A stretch of 64,000 bases of DNA from an uncultured Bacteroidales bacterium. Its GTDB lineage: Bacteria; Bacteroidota; Bacteroidia; Bacteroidales; UBA932. The stretch spans positions 33,374-97,373 of the forward strand of contig CALURT010000010.1 of NCBI GenBank assembly GCA_944323245.1, given 5' to 3'. The notes beneath the pieces were generated by a model that was not told the origin of the DNA, searched no databases, and worked only from the letters and a program-made list of their open reading frames with translations. The stretch's first letter is position 1, and every line of letters begins with the position of its first letter. The translations under genes and the position numbers were made by a program. This document shows positions 8,231 to 19,907 of the stretch, piece by piece.

Positions 8231-10282
8231 TCACCTGTGCGCTCCCGACATGCGTTTCGGATAAGCCACCCGCGCATGATAAATCTGCTGCAGATACGAT
8301 TTCAGCACGGTCTTCACTGTATTCAGCTCCTTCAGAGTAATGTCGGAATCCTCGAACTGCCCGTCGTTCATCTTGGATCTGACAATACGCTCCACAAGGT
8401 CGGAGATACTCTTGGCCGAGTAGTCCTTCAATGAACGCGAGGCCGCCTCAAGCGTATCGCACAGCATGATGATTATCTGCTCCTTGGTAACAGGCTTGCG
8501 TCCCTTGTAGAAGAAAACGTCGGCATCATTCGGATCCCCTCCTTCATTGATATACTTGTTGTAAAAATAGGATGTACAGGTAGTCCCGTGATGTGTTTCT
8601 ATGAATTCCTTCACTATTCCCGGCAGCTTGAATTTTTCCGCTATGGCCATGCCGTCCGGTACGTGCTTGATGATTTCGGCGGCGCTTTCCTTGGCGGACA
8701 TACCCTCATGGTATTTTCCTCCCGTCGTTTCGTTTTCTATGAAACACTGTGGATTGGCCGTTTTCCCGATGTCATGGTAGAGTGCACCTGCACGCACGAG
8801 AAGCACATTCGCATCTATCGACCTGGCGGCCGCATCCGCTATGTTCATCACCTGAAGGGAATGCTGGAAAGTTCCCGGCGCCTTGTGGGCGAGTTCTCTG
8901 AGCAACCTGTTGTTCGTGTCGCTGAGCTCTATGAGCCTCGAATCAGAGACGAGCATGAATATCCTTTCAAACAGATAGATGAGAGGATAGCCGGCCACGG
9001 TAAGCATAGAACCTATGAACAGGTAAAGGATTGTCCTGTAATCGTTGAAATCCTTGATCCCGTCCACGAACCTGAAGCCGAAATACACGGCAACAAGGAT
9101 GGCAAAGGCAATGAATGCCGTAATGAACTGCTGCCAGCCCTTGTTGAACTGGTCGAAAACATATATCGAAACGATGCCTGCCGTAAGGTACATCATGAAA
9201 AGCTCCACTCCGTTATGGGAGAATACAAGAAGAGGCAGCAGGGATATGGTATATACCGGCAGCACCACCCGTTTCTTGAAAAACGCCCGCAAGTAAAGGG
9301 CGATAAGGGTGAACGGCGTTATGTACAGGAGATGCGAACCGACTTTCTCCATCGTTATCGCCAATACCGAGGCCAGCAGGAAAATGACGAGAAGATAAAT
9401 GTATTCGTTGAAATTGCCGAATATCCTGTAGTTCGTATAGAAAATGGCAAAATACAGGATTACCACTATCGTAAGGGCAATGAGAATGTTTCCGAACCAA
9501 AGCAGGGCCCTCGGGCCGTTGTAGCCGAGACTGCTTTCATATTCCGCCTTGTAGGAATCCAGAAGCTGCTCTATCTCGGCCGTGATTATTTCCCCTGATG
9601 ACACTATCAGTTGTCCGGCGTTTATCACTCCTGAAGTAGGTGAAATGTAGTTGACAGCCTCGTCGTGCACGAGTTCCGTAGTCTGCCTGTCAAACAGGAG
9701 GTTCGGTTTCAGGAGGTCGTAAATGCCCGTCGCACGGCAAAGCGAATCGGCGTTTATTCCGTGCAGGGATTCCTCTAGCATGGAAAGCAGTGCATTGTCA
9801 GCCTCTCTCATATCATAGACATCCGATGCAGGGATTTTCCTCGCCCGCCTGTCCTTCTGTACGAAAATCACGTTGCTGTCGAGAACAAGGCCTTCGGCAA
9901 GAATGTCACTTCCGGCATCCGCCACGATTCCCTTGTCATAAAGTTCCGATACGGCCTTTATGATTTCGGGCTTGGCATCCTGACAGCGTCCGAGGTTCAG
10001 CCCCTCGATAAGTCTGACACGCTCGGCCGCCACCTCTTCCGAATACTGGAAATAAGGTATGACGCTCGAACCCACGCTCTCCCTTTCCTGCTGCAGCTGG
10101 GCCGGTGTCTTGATTATCGGGAAGTCGAACTGCGCGATAAGCGTTTCGTACATCCACGGCGAACCTTTCCTGTAGTCGTAATTGAACTTCCCGGTTCTCG
10201 GGAAAATCGCCGAAAGAATCACGAAAAGGACAATCAGGGGCAGATACACTCTGTACGTATGTTCTATTCTTACCTTTTTCAT
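8231..10282 (-). CDS. 7TM-HD domain phosphodiesterase (PgpH/YqfF-like)
   Basis: The 683-residue protein has a cytoplasmic start with one TM (about 11-27), a large extracytoplasmic 7TMR-HDED-type region (about 30-255), a cluster of TM segments (about 258-445) and a cytoplasmic HD domain (about 460-630). Metal ligands are visible: H474, H503-D504 (in YHDIGK), H564/H565 and D609. Characterised relatives (Listeria PgpH) hydrolyse cyclic di-AMP; that activity is inferred here by architecture. Its start is 4 bases after the stop of the condensation-like gene, so the two are probably translated together. Confidence 0.9.
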   Translation of the reverse strand: MKKVRIEHTYRVYLPLIVLFVILSAIFPRTGKFNYDYRKGSPWMYETLIAQFDFPIIKTPAQLQQERESVGSSVIPYFQYSEEVAAERVRLIEGLNLGRCQDAKPEIIKAVSELYDKGIVADAGSDILAEGLVLDSNVIFVQKDRRARKIPASDVYDMREADNALLSMLEESLHGINADSLCRATGIYDLLKPNLLFDRQTTELVHDEAVNYISPTSGVINAGQLIVSSGEIITAEIEQLLDSYKAEYESSLGYNGPRALLWFGNILIALTIVVILYFAIFYTNYRIFGNFNEYIYLLVIFLLASVLAITMEKVGSHLLYITPFTLIALYLRAFFKKRVVLPVYTISLLPLLVFSHNGVELFMMYLTAGIVSIYVFDQFNKGWQQFITAFIAFAILVAVYFGFRFVDGIKDFNDYRTILYLFIGSMLTVAGYPLIYLFERIFMLVSDSRLIELSDTNNRLLRELAHKAPGTFQHSLQVMNIADAAARSIDANVLLVRAGALYHDIGKTANPQCFIENETTGGKYHEGMSAKESAAEIIKHVPDGMAIAEKFKLPGIVKEFIETHHGTTCTSYFYNKYINEGGDPNDADVFFYKGRKPVTKEQIIIMLCDTLEAASRSLKDYSAKSISDLVERIVRSKMNDGQFEDSDITLKELNTVKTVLKSYLQQIYHARVAYPKRMSGAHR

Positions 10283-10286
10283 AATA

Positions 10287-11546
10287 TTACGGTTCGTATT
10301 TCATGAATGAAAAGGAAAATCTGTCCGATATGAATGCGTTTATGTCATGCGAATTGAGCAGACGGACGAAGCGCCGGCACAGAGTGTCCGCGTCTCCGTT
10401 TCCGCAGGTCACGGCAACAGTCAGTTCTCCGTGAAGCATTGCCGTGGTCACAGTAAACGGATACAGCGTGGCCGGCAGGACCGGATAGAATTCCGTAACG
10501 TATCTTGCCAGGCTTTCCGGCATGATTATATTGCCCACATTGCACAACGAATAGGCCGCTGACGAGGCCCTGTCGGACATCATGGCGCTCACAGCCTCTA
10601 TCTTAGCGGATGAGTCCGGTGCATCGCATACCTTTTCGAGGGCGGAAATCTTCCTCTGCGCATTATACGCCAGGGCGTCCGTCTTGAGCTGGGCTTCAAG
10701 GAGTTTCTTCTGGGACATCACTACCGTATCGACGGGATATTCGTCGATGTTCCTGTTGTATGCCAACGGCACTTCGGCGAAAAACGGCCGCAGCGACGGT
10801 GTCGGGAAATAATGTCTGAGATTCACCTTGATGGATGCCACCACGTATTCGCCAGGGGAGATTCTGTCGGAATACTCCTCGCTCAGGACATGGGAAAAGA
10901 ACGGAGCGACGAATGATGTCGTCATGTTCATGTAACTCTTGGCCTGTCCCTTGACCTTCGGCAGCGGAATGCGTATCACCTGCGTGTCCCCCGGACACGG
11001 GCAACAGATCCCGTGGAATGAAAACGCCTTGGCGTCCATATACCATACGGGACGGGATGCCGGTATGTCATCCATCTTCGAAAAGGCGTCATCCGCTTCG
11101 TACGGATTGACCGGACTTCCCGCAGAAATGATTCCTCCGTCATTTTCGACATCGAATCCGCTTTCCGACAGGTAACGGAAAATGACGGACCGGATGAATG
11201 TCATTGCTCCCCTTTCATCCGTCAGCGCCCTGTGGAAATTGAAGAATATGCTCTTGTGCAGACAGGATACCGAGAAAAGCCTGCCGTTGCCGGAAGCGGG
11301 ACTGCAGATTTTGACAGGATCCGTATCTTCGGCAAAACCGTATTCCCGATCGCCTTTGACGACCTTGACCGCGAAATACGGAAATCTCGTCAGAAGTTCG
11401 CCCACCGTCCTTTCAAGGACGGGAACGTCGATTACGGCGGTCAATGTGACGACAAAGCCGAAAACGGCATCGGAAGATGCCGATTCGGCGTATAAATATG
11501 AGCCTCCGAGAATATCCGGAGTCAGAAAATCATGTTGAACGCTCAT
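10287..11546 (-). CDS. Condensation-fold (alcohol acetyltransferase-like) protein with altered active site
   Basis: The 419-residue protein resembles the chloramphenicol-acetyltransferase/condensation superfamily. It has an N-terminal half with a P-Y-F-A-V-K-V segment, then FHRALTDERGA where active members have HHALTDGxGA. A KVNLRHYFPTPSLRPFF block follows, typical of the stand-alone acyltransferase subgroup, and a C-terminal SLCNVGNIIMPE replaces the usual S-N-x-G motif. The catalytic second histidine is arginine (codon AGG) and the DG is DE, so transferase activity is doubtful. It sits 18 bases after the alpha-oxoamine synthase gene and 4 before the HD gene. Function unknown; superfamily assignment is moderately secure. 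Confidence 0.65.
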   Translation of the reverse strand: MSVQHDFLTPDILGGSYLYAESASSDAVFGFVVTLTAVIDVPVLERTVGELLTRFPYFAVKVVKGDREYGFAEDTDPVKICSPASGNGRLFSVSCLHKSIFFNFHRALTDERGAMTFIRSVIFRYLSESGFDVENDGGIISAGSPVNPYEADDAFSKMDDIPASRPVWYMDAKAFSFHGICCPCPGDTQVIRIPLPKVKGQAKSYMNMTTSFVAPFFSHVLSEEYSDRISPGEYVVASIKVNLRHYFPTPSLRPFFAEVPLAYNRNIDEYPVDTVVMSQKKLLEAQLKTDALAYNAQRKISALEKVCDAPDSSAKIEAVSAMMSDRASSAAYSLCNVGNIIMPESLARYVTEFYPVLPATLYPFTVTTAMLHGELTVAVTCGNGDADTLCRRFVRLLNSHDINAFISDRFSFSFMKYEP

Positions 11547-11564
11547 TATTTCATAAAGAGCATA

Positions 11565-12824
11565 TTAATGGATGCCCATGTCGACAATTTCGTCTCCGTC
11601 ATATTCACCTCTCTCCAACTTGGCCCTGATCTCTGCAAAGGTCTTGAGAGTGTATTCCACGTCTTCCATGGAGTGGGCGGCAGTAGGAATGACCCTGAAA
11701 ATGATCATTCCCTTAGGAATTACAGGGTAAATGACTATCGAACAGAAGATTCCGTAATTTTCCCTGAGGTCTACAGCCATCTTCGTAGCCTGGGCAACGC
11801 CGCCCTTGATGGCAACCGGGGTAACGCATGCTTCCGCAGGTCCGATATCGAAACCGAGGTCGCGGAATCCTCCCTGAAGTGCGCGGGTCACCGTAAAGAG
11901 TTTCTTGCGCAACTCGTCACCCTCTGCGCTGCGGATGATTTCCAGTCTCTTCAGACCGCCTTCCACGAATGCCATAGGAAGGGACTTGGCGTAAATCTGC
12001 GAACGGAGATTGTACCTGAGGTAGTCTATGATGACCTTCGGACCGGCTACGAAACCTCCGATACTTGCCATGGACTTGGCGTATGCACCTATGTAAAGAT
12101 CCACTTCGTCCATGACTCCGAAATGCTCGGAAGTACCGCGTCCGTGCTCTCCCATCACGCCGAAACCGTGTGCGTCGTCTATGAGAATCCTGAATTTGTA
12201 TTTCTTCTTCAGTGCGGCAATCTGATCGAGGATACCGAGGGCTCCGGTCATACCGTAGACGCCTTCCGTAATGAGAAGGATACCTCCGCCGGTCTCTTCG
12301 CAAAGTTTGGTGGCCCTTTTCAGAGTAGCCTCGCAGCTTTCGATGTCATTGTGACGGTATGTCATCCTCTTTCCCATGTGAAGCCTTGCACCGTCGATAA
12401 GGCAGGCATGTGCTTCCGAGTCGTAGACAATCACGTCATGACGGTCCATCAGTGCGTCGATAGTCGAAATTATACCCTGATAGCCGAAATTGAAGAGGAA
12501 TGCGTCTTCCTTTTTTTCGAAATCGGCAAGTTCCCTTTCGAATTTTTCATGCAATGAAGTATGTCCGGACATCATACGGCTTCCCATCGGATAGGCGAGA
12601 CCCCACTTTGCGGCAGCTTCCGCATCGGCCTTTCTCACCTCCGGATGATTTGCCAGTCCGAGATAATTGTTAAGACTCCAGCAAAGTACATCCTTGCCCC
12701 TGAACTTCATGTGAGGTCCGATTTCTCCCTCCAACTTCGGATACATGTAATATCCGAAGGCTTTCTGCCTGTACTGGCCGAGAGGGCCGCCCGAGTCTTT
12801 TGCAATTCTGTCAAAAATATCCAT
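11565..12824 (-). CDS. PLP-dependent alpha-oxoamine synthase (SPT / Kbl / cysteate acyltransferase-like)
   Basis: The 419-residue fold-type I PLP enzyme condenses an amino acid with an acyl thioester. The PLP lysine is K250 in AYAKSMASIGGF; D217 and H219 lie in DDAHGFG, and H139 in the SEAHACLIDG segment. The K-S-M/L-A-S-I-G-G-F context is closer to bacterial serine palmitoyltransferase than to classical 2-amino-3-ketobutyrate ligase or BioF. Automatic annotation usually says glycine C-acetyltransferase. In Bacteroidota related enzymes start sphingolipid or sulfonolipid synthesis; which amino acid is used cannot be told. It lies 34 bases after gyrB and upstream of an acyltransferase-like gene. 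Confidence 0.85.
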   Translation of the reverse strand: MDIFDRIAKDSGGPLGQYRQKAFGYYMYPKLEGEIGPHMKFRGKDVLCWSLNNYLGLANHPEVRKADAEAAAKWGLAYPMGSRMMSGHTSLHEKFERELADFEKKEDAFLFNFGYQGIISTIDALMDRHDVIVYDSEAHACLIDGARLHMGKRMTYRHNDIESCEATLKRATKLCEETGGGILLITEGVYGMTGALGILDQIAALKKKYKFRILIDDAHGFGVMGEHGRGTSEHFGVMDEVDLYIGAYAKSMASIGGFVAGPKVIIDYLRYNLRSQIYAKSLPMAFVEGGLKRLEIIRSAEGDELRKKLFTVTRALQGGFRDLGFDIGPAEACVTPVAIKGGVAQATKMAVDLRENYGIFCSIVIYPVIPKGMIIFRVIPTAAHSMEDVEYTLKTFAEIRAKLERGEYDGDEIVDMGIH

Positions 12825-12858
12825 AACCTGTTATTTTAGATTTTAATACATTATAAAA

Positions 12859-14880
<2,022 letters not shown>

Positions 14881-14892
<12 letters not shown>

Positions 14893-16614
14893 GCGAATTC
14901 CCGCCGTAAAATAAATTCCGCTCTCCGCATAAAGGGGTGTCCGCTGGATGGTCATGTTCAGAAGATTCCCACCCTTGCACCACAGCGAGAACTTCCGGGT
15001 CAGTGCAAATTCCGCATACAGGCCGAGATCCGCATACCATGGTATGACATAGCCGGCCGCGGTTCCCGTCCTGCGGGACGACGAGTACTCGCAGCCGACG
15101 CCTGCCCGGATCCTTCCGTTCCAGTTGTACATTATCTCCGCATATCCCGTAAAAGGAGCGGGAGCAAAGTAATCATAGCGGGAAGCCACATCCGTGGCGT
15201 TGTATGTAAAATATCCTCCGGCCTCGACATCCTGTGAAGTCCATGCCCAGTCGAGTCCGGCAAAAAAGCTTCTGTAAGGGGCATAGTCCATTCCTGAGCG
15301 GTAAAGAGGACCGTTTCCGGCACCATCCACAGTATAAATCATATATAACGGAGAATTGGCATAATCCCTGAATCCTGTCCTGACATCATATCTGAAACGG
15401 GAAGCGATGTTCCCGCTGAATCCGAGCACGGCCGAAACCCGTTCCTCGGTATTGTCCAGCAGGGCATAGCCGGCAGGATTATAGAACGGTGTCAGGTGAT
15501 GGTCGGACGCAAGGAGGGACGAATAGGAATTGATGTCCGGACCGCCGCCTATTTCAAGATATACGTCCAAATATTTTCTGATGATGTCGAATGAAAACCT
15601 GATGTCAGGATAAATGACCTGGCCCTTGTGGGTGTTCATCTTCTCCGGGAATGCAGGGTCGTTGTCCCGTATTAGGACGGCTATTTCAACCCCGGCGTCC
15701 ACATGCCATCTGCCGTTGTTGAAAACGTATCCCGGCGTACATGTGGCATTCGCTGCGAACGAGCCGAAAATTCCAGAATAGGAGGCCATGTCGAAACCGA
15801 GATCCACATAAACGGAATGTCCCGAACGAAACATCTTCCCGAAAGATGCGCCGAGATCGAAATCATGCTCCCCTAAGAATCTGCCGGCAGGATTGTCCGA
15901 CAAGAACTTGTCCTCCGCATAGCGGTAGACCGCATCCGCCCTGTAGACGAACTTGCCTTCCGAATTGTCCTTGGAAGACACTCCGAACCTTATATCGACT
16001 GCATCGTATCCGCGTGAGACAAGGGTATCCTTTACGGCCACCCCATAATAACCTGCATCGAAATACAGTCCGCCGTTTTCCCAGTCATAATTGCCTGATA
16101 TTCCGGCTTTGGAAAGCATGTCGTAGCCTGAATATCTCCGGTTGCTCCTGCCCGGGGAAAGCGTTTTGTCCGGATTTTCCCGCATCTCAAGGGACATATA
16201 GTTCCCGATATACGACCTGTGGAACCCGTATACCGACATGCGGAATTTCCTGCCATCGACAGGAGTCCAGACCAAGTCGAGTTCGGGATGAAGCGAAAAG
16301 CCTGCACCTGCCTTCAGATAGAGTCTGCGGCTCCCGGAAGCATCCGGAGCAAGGTCGACATTGAGTACTGACGGACTGAATTCGTAGGAACTTCTGAAAG
16401 GATTTTCAAATACCGAATAGTCGAATTCGAGATTGAACTTGTCCACGCTGTCCGGCAATGCCATTTCCATCACCGGCTTGTGGACTTCCATCAGTTGTCC
16501 CTGATACTGTCTTGAAACTTCCACCGTAGGATTGAGGTCCTGTGCGGAAATACCTGCTCCGCAGCAAATCAATGCCAATCCTGTTGCTATTATCCTGTTT
16601 TTCATCGTATTCAT
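14881..16614 (-). CDS. Plug-less outer-membrane beta-barrel protein (TonB-receptor-like)
   Basis: The 577-residue protein starts with a signal peptide (about 1-24, ending G-I-S-A-Q) and then shows alternating aromatic/hydrophobic strand patterns to a terminal ...Y-F-T-A-G-I-R-L-N-L ending, as in outer-membrane barrels. No carboxypeptidase-like domain or plug motif is seen ahead of the barrel. It follows the 1013-residue TPR gene by 3 bases, so the pair is one unit. The ATG three codons in is an alternative start. The ligand or partner is unknown; the pairing suggests a periplasmic TPR scaffold acting with an outer-membrane barrel. Confidence 0.75.
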
Positions 16615-16617
16615 GGT

Positions 16618-19600
16618 TTATAGTCCTGTACCGGCGGTTCCTGCCGCTCCTGAAGCCTTCAATTCGGCGAGCTTCCCGAGACGCATGGCCGCTCCTTCCG
16701 TCACATCGTCACTTCCTCCCGTCTGAGGGGAATACCCTTGGGCCACGCTTTCAAAGGTGGCTTCAGCCTGCTCCAAGTCTCCCTTTTCCACGAAAGTGTC
16801 ACCGAGAATAAGGAAGGCCTTTGCAAGCCAGTATGCGTATTCTGTACCCGAATCCGAGAATGTATATACCTTGTTTTCAACTGCTTCGAAATCGCCCCTG
16901 TCGTAGGCGTCCTGAATCACGAGGTATGCGGCTTCGGCGCCTTCCTCAGTCTCGGGATGTGCTGCGAGTCCGGACAGAAGGCCGTAGGCTTCCTCCCTCC
17001 GCGATGTTGCAAGGTATGACTTCGCCATCACATAGTCGGCCTCTCTCCCGAGATCGTCATCGCATCTCTCATCGGATTTCAAGAGGGCGGCATACCTGAC
17101 GGCCGCCTCGTAATCCTTCGCCCTGTAAGCGGACCGCATCATCCCTACCGATGCCGTAAACCTGTTGTTTTCCAAAGCGGCCGTCTCATACAGGGAAGAA
17201 TAGGCATCAAGGGCGTCTGTGTATTTCTGAAGAGAATACGACAATACAGCGTAATTGAGAGTCGCCGCCTCCACGTACGAACCGGTTCCCGACTCCATTA
17301 CTTTCAGATAATGGTCGCATGCTGTCTCCAATTGTCCGAGATTCCTGTACGACTCTGCCATGTAGAATTCCGCCGCAGGCAGCATTTTCCCTTCCGGATA
17401 TCTGCTTATGTAGGATTCTATCGAAGTTATGGCCTTCGGATAGTTCTCCGACAGATAATTCTGCTCGGCGGCATTGAATATCATCATCTCCTTTTCATCC
17501 TCGCTCTTCAGGGATGATTTTCCTATACTTTCAATGTATGCAAGATATTCTTCAGGAGTGTTTTCCGCCTTGTATATCGATTCTATGGCAAGAAGGGCAG
17601 ATTCGGCATATTCGCCTGCAGGCATGTCCTCCACCACTTTCCTGTAGCATTGGAGGGCTTTGGCGTTGTCGCTCCTGTTCCTGTAGATCATTCCGAGTTC
17701 TATATATGACCTCGCCATGAAAGTGCTGTCCTTGGCGCCGGCGGCAAGAATGTCGAAACATCCGACTGCAGACTCATCATCCCCTGCCTTGACGTATGAA
17801 CGCCCGAGTTCGAACATGGTCTCGTCATACAGGGCTGCATCGGGAGAGGTTTCCTTCACTGCAGACAAGACCCGGATTTTCTTCGCATTGTCCCCTGCGA
17901 GACCGTATGAAATACCCGCCTGATAGCAGGCATACAGGTCATCCGGATCGGGATAGCCGTTCATGACGGATTCGTATGCTCCGACAGCATCCGCATATTT
18001 TTCAAGCATGAACATGCAGTCCCCGTATCTCAGGAAAGCCTCCTTGCGGTACCTCGGGGTCTTGGACGACAGATACTCGGAAAACCATTTCGCCGCCGTG
18101 GCATAATCCTCTTCCTTGAAATTGCAGTATGCGATGTTATACAGGATAAGTGACGACTCCTCCATACCGTAAAGGGCGGCCGTATTGTACAGTTCCGTAA
18201 ATACGGATTCCGATTCGGCGAACATGTTGCTGCGGTAATATGCTTCCGCAAGCCAGTAGCGTGCCATCTGATTGAAAACCGTCCTCCTGTCGGAATAATA
18301 GGCGGCAGCCTTCAGGTACGGGACAGCGCCGCGGTAAGAACCGTTGCCGATAAGTTCGTGCGCACGAAGATAGTTGGCCTTCATGTAGTTGTCCCTCATG
18401 TCATCATCGAGTTCATCTATATTGTCATAGGCCTCCACCGCCCCTTCGTAATCCCTGTTGTAAAGGGCTGCCAATGCTATGTAGCTGTATATCCTGTCGC
18501 CCTTGCTCCTGTCAGAATAAATCCGCAGATATTCATGGAACACGGACGAATCGTTGTTCAGGTCGAAAGCAAGTTTCGCATAGTTGAAGTATGCGTCTTC
18601 CTTGATTTTCGGATCAAAATCCGACATAGACGCATCCTTGAATGCTGCCATCGCAGCGACCTTGTTCCTTGTCTTTATATAACTGTATCCCATGTTGTAG
18701 TTGGCGATCTGTCCGAGGGAATCACTTCTGTCCCTCATCATGGAATAATTGTCTATCGCCCCCTGATAATCCCTCACGGCGAAAAGGACCGAGCCTGCAT
18801 AGAAGAAATCGGAATACGATTTCGGAGAGAGCGACCTGTTGCTTTCGTCGAGATATTTCTTGGCGGCTGCGGCGTCTCCGAGCACGAGATTGGCCTCTGA
18901 AATCAGGCGCGCCGTACGCGCCTTCTTGTCGTCGGATACCTTTTCAAGTATGGCCGGTCCGTCGAGCTTCACCCTTTCGTATTCCTCGAGCATGAATCTC
19001 GATTCCAGAATGTAAAAGTCAGCTATTCCGTAGAATCTGTGGTCTTCCGAAGCCTTTTCAAGCCATTCCACCGCCTCTTTGAAGTTCCTCTGTTCGTAGC
19101 AGATATAGCCTATCGCATACCTTGCCGGAGCGGTATAGTCCGAATAGGTGCGGAGTTCGAGATCCTTGAAGCGCTGCAGCGCCCTGTCAAGATTCCTCAA
19201 CTCGAAATCGCAATAAGCCCTCTTGAACAGGAATTCGGGAACCTGTTTCCTGAATACATGATGTCTCGACAATGTCTCGAACAGAGCCGAGGCCCCTTCG
19301 AAATCCTTTTCGTCGAAAAGGGCAAGGGCGTATGCAAGGTTTATCTGAGGTATGAAACCCGAAACCGGATACGATTCCTTGAATCGGCTTACCATGTTTT
19401 CATAGCCCGGCAGGCGCAGATGAATGGCGCACAGCACCCTGTACGCTTCAGCGTCATCGATTCCGTAATCGTCCGACAACGTTGAAAAACGGTCCATTGC
19501 CTCACCGTACATTTCTCCCTCATAAAGAGCCTTGGCCTCCTCGAAATCCTTGCGCAGCGGCCCGTCCGCCACGGAGCCGCGCGCAGAAGACGGCGTCGGC

Positions 19601-19659
19601 ATCAGTACAACAGCTGCTGCACACAACAGAAGCGCAATCGCATACTCCAGCTTCCTCAT
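16618..19659 (-). CDS. Large periplasmic tetratricopeptide-repeat protein
   Basis: The 1013-residue protein has a signal peptide (about 1-27, ending SSARG) and consists almost wholly of TPR-like helical repeats. Recurring A-x-x-x-Y/F, Y-x-L-G-x-x-Y and Y-P-x-S/G-x-x-A patterns include several Tol-Pal YbgF-type repeats of the form Y-P-E-G-K-x-x-x-A-x-F. No enzymatic motif is seen. It is translationally linked (3-base gap) to the barrel gene downstream. A role as scaffold or assembly factor in the envelope is inference. The upstream region 19660-19907 is palindrome-rich and holds no exact -7 element for this gene. Confidence 0.82.
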   Translation of the reverse strand: MRKLEYAIALLLCAAAVVLMPTPSSARGSVADGPLRKDFEEAKALYEGEMYGEAMDRFSTLSDDYGIDDAEAYRVLCAIHLRLPGYENMVSRFKESYPVSGFIPQINLAYALALFDEKDFEGASALFETLSRHHVFRKQVPEFLFKRAYCDFELRNLDRALQRFKDLELRTYSDYTAPARYAIGYICYEQRNFKEAVEWLEKASEDHRFYGIADFYILESRFMLEEYERVKLDGPAILEKVSDDKKARTARLISEANLVLGDAAAAKKYLDESNRSLSPKSYSDFFYAGSVLFAVRDYQGAIDNYSMMRDRSDSLGQIANYNMGYSYIKTRNKVAAMAAFKDASMSDFDPKIKEDAYFNYAKLAFDLNNDSSVFHEYLRIYSDRSKGDRIYSYIALAALYNRDYEGAVEAYDNIDELDDDMRDNYMKANYLRAHELIGNGSYRGAVPYLKAAAYYSDRRTVFNQMARYWLAEAYYRSNMFAESESVFTELYNTAALYGMEESSLILYNIAYCNFKEEDYATAAKWFSEYLSSKTPRYRKEAFLRYGDCMFMLEKYADAVGAYESVMNGYPDPDDLYACYQAGISYGLAGDNAKKIRVLSAVKETSPDAALYDETMFELGRSYVKAGDDESAVGCFDILAAGAKDSTFMARSYIELGMIYRNRSDNAKALQCYRKVVEDMPAGEYAESALLAIESIYKAENTPEEYLAYIESIGKSSLKSEDEKEMMIFNAAEQNYLSENYPKAITSIESYISRYPEGKMLPAAEFYMAESYRNLGQLETACDHYLKVMESGTGSYVEAATLNYAVLSYSLQKYTDALDAYSSLYETAALENNRFTASVGMMRSAYRAKDYEAAVRYAALLKSDERCDDDLGREADYVMAKSYLATSRREEAYGLLSGLAAHPETEEGAEAAYLVIQDAYDRGDFEAVENKVYTFSDSGTEYAYWLAKAFLILGDTFVEKGDLEQAEATFESVAQGYSPQTGGSDDVTEGAAMRLGKLAELKASGAAGTAGTGL

Positions 19660-19675
19660 AATAATATTAACGTCA

Positions 19676-19719
19676 GTTCGACGAATTTATGTTGCTCAGG
19701 ATTAAGGAATTCGTCGAAC
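19676..19719. repeat. 12-bp perfect inverted repeat
   Basis: Arms 19676-19687 and 19708-19719 are exact reverse complements separated by 20 bases, just upstream of the TPR gene start at 19659. They adjoin the palindromic island at 19701-19858. Confidence 0.7.
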
Positions 19720-19858
19720 CGTCGTTAAGGATTCCTCCGAAATCCACATTTTTTCTTAATCCCCAGTCGCTATAGCGACAGCCCCTTTTCAAGGGGCGCC
19801 ACCCTCCGCCACCTCCCTCGCCGGGAGGTCCGTCGCAGAACTCGTTCTGCTCCTTAAT
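19701..19858. repeat. Palindrome-rich, MITE/REP-like island
   Basis: An 8-bp inverted repeat bounds the segment (attaagga at 19701-19708, tccttaat at 19851-19858). Inside are a 14-bp palindrome (19766-19779), a 7-bp stem gcccctt/aaggggc (19781-19797), a 7-bp stem acctccc/gggaggt (19811-19829) and a 7-bp stem gcagaac/gttctgc (19835-19850). It is non-coding and lies in the divergent gap between the TPR gene and ftsE. No transposase is present. It could be a mobile miniature element or a repeated chromosomal palindromic unit. Confidence 0.55.
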
Positions 19859-19894
19859 AATTTATACAAAATTACAAAATTAGACTTTTTTTGC

Positions 19895-19902
19895 TATTTT
19901 TG
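19895..19902 (+). promoter_or_regulatory. -7 element immediately before ftsE
   Basis: TATTTTTG matches TAnnTTTG exactly and ends 5 bases before the ATG at 19908. With the usual distance to the transcription start the mRNA would have almost no leader. No good -33 TTTG is seen at 19-21 bases upstream. Confidence 0.5.
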
Positions 19903-19907
19903 TATCC

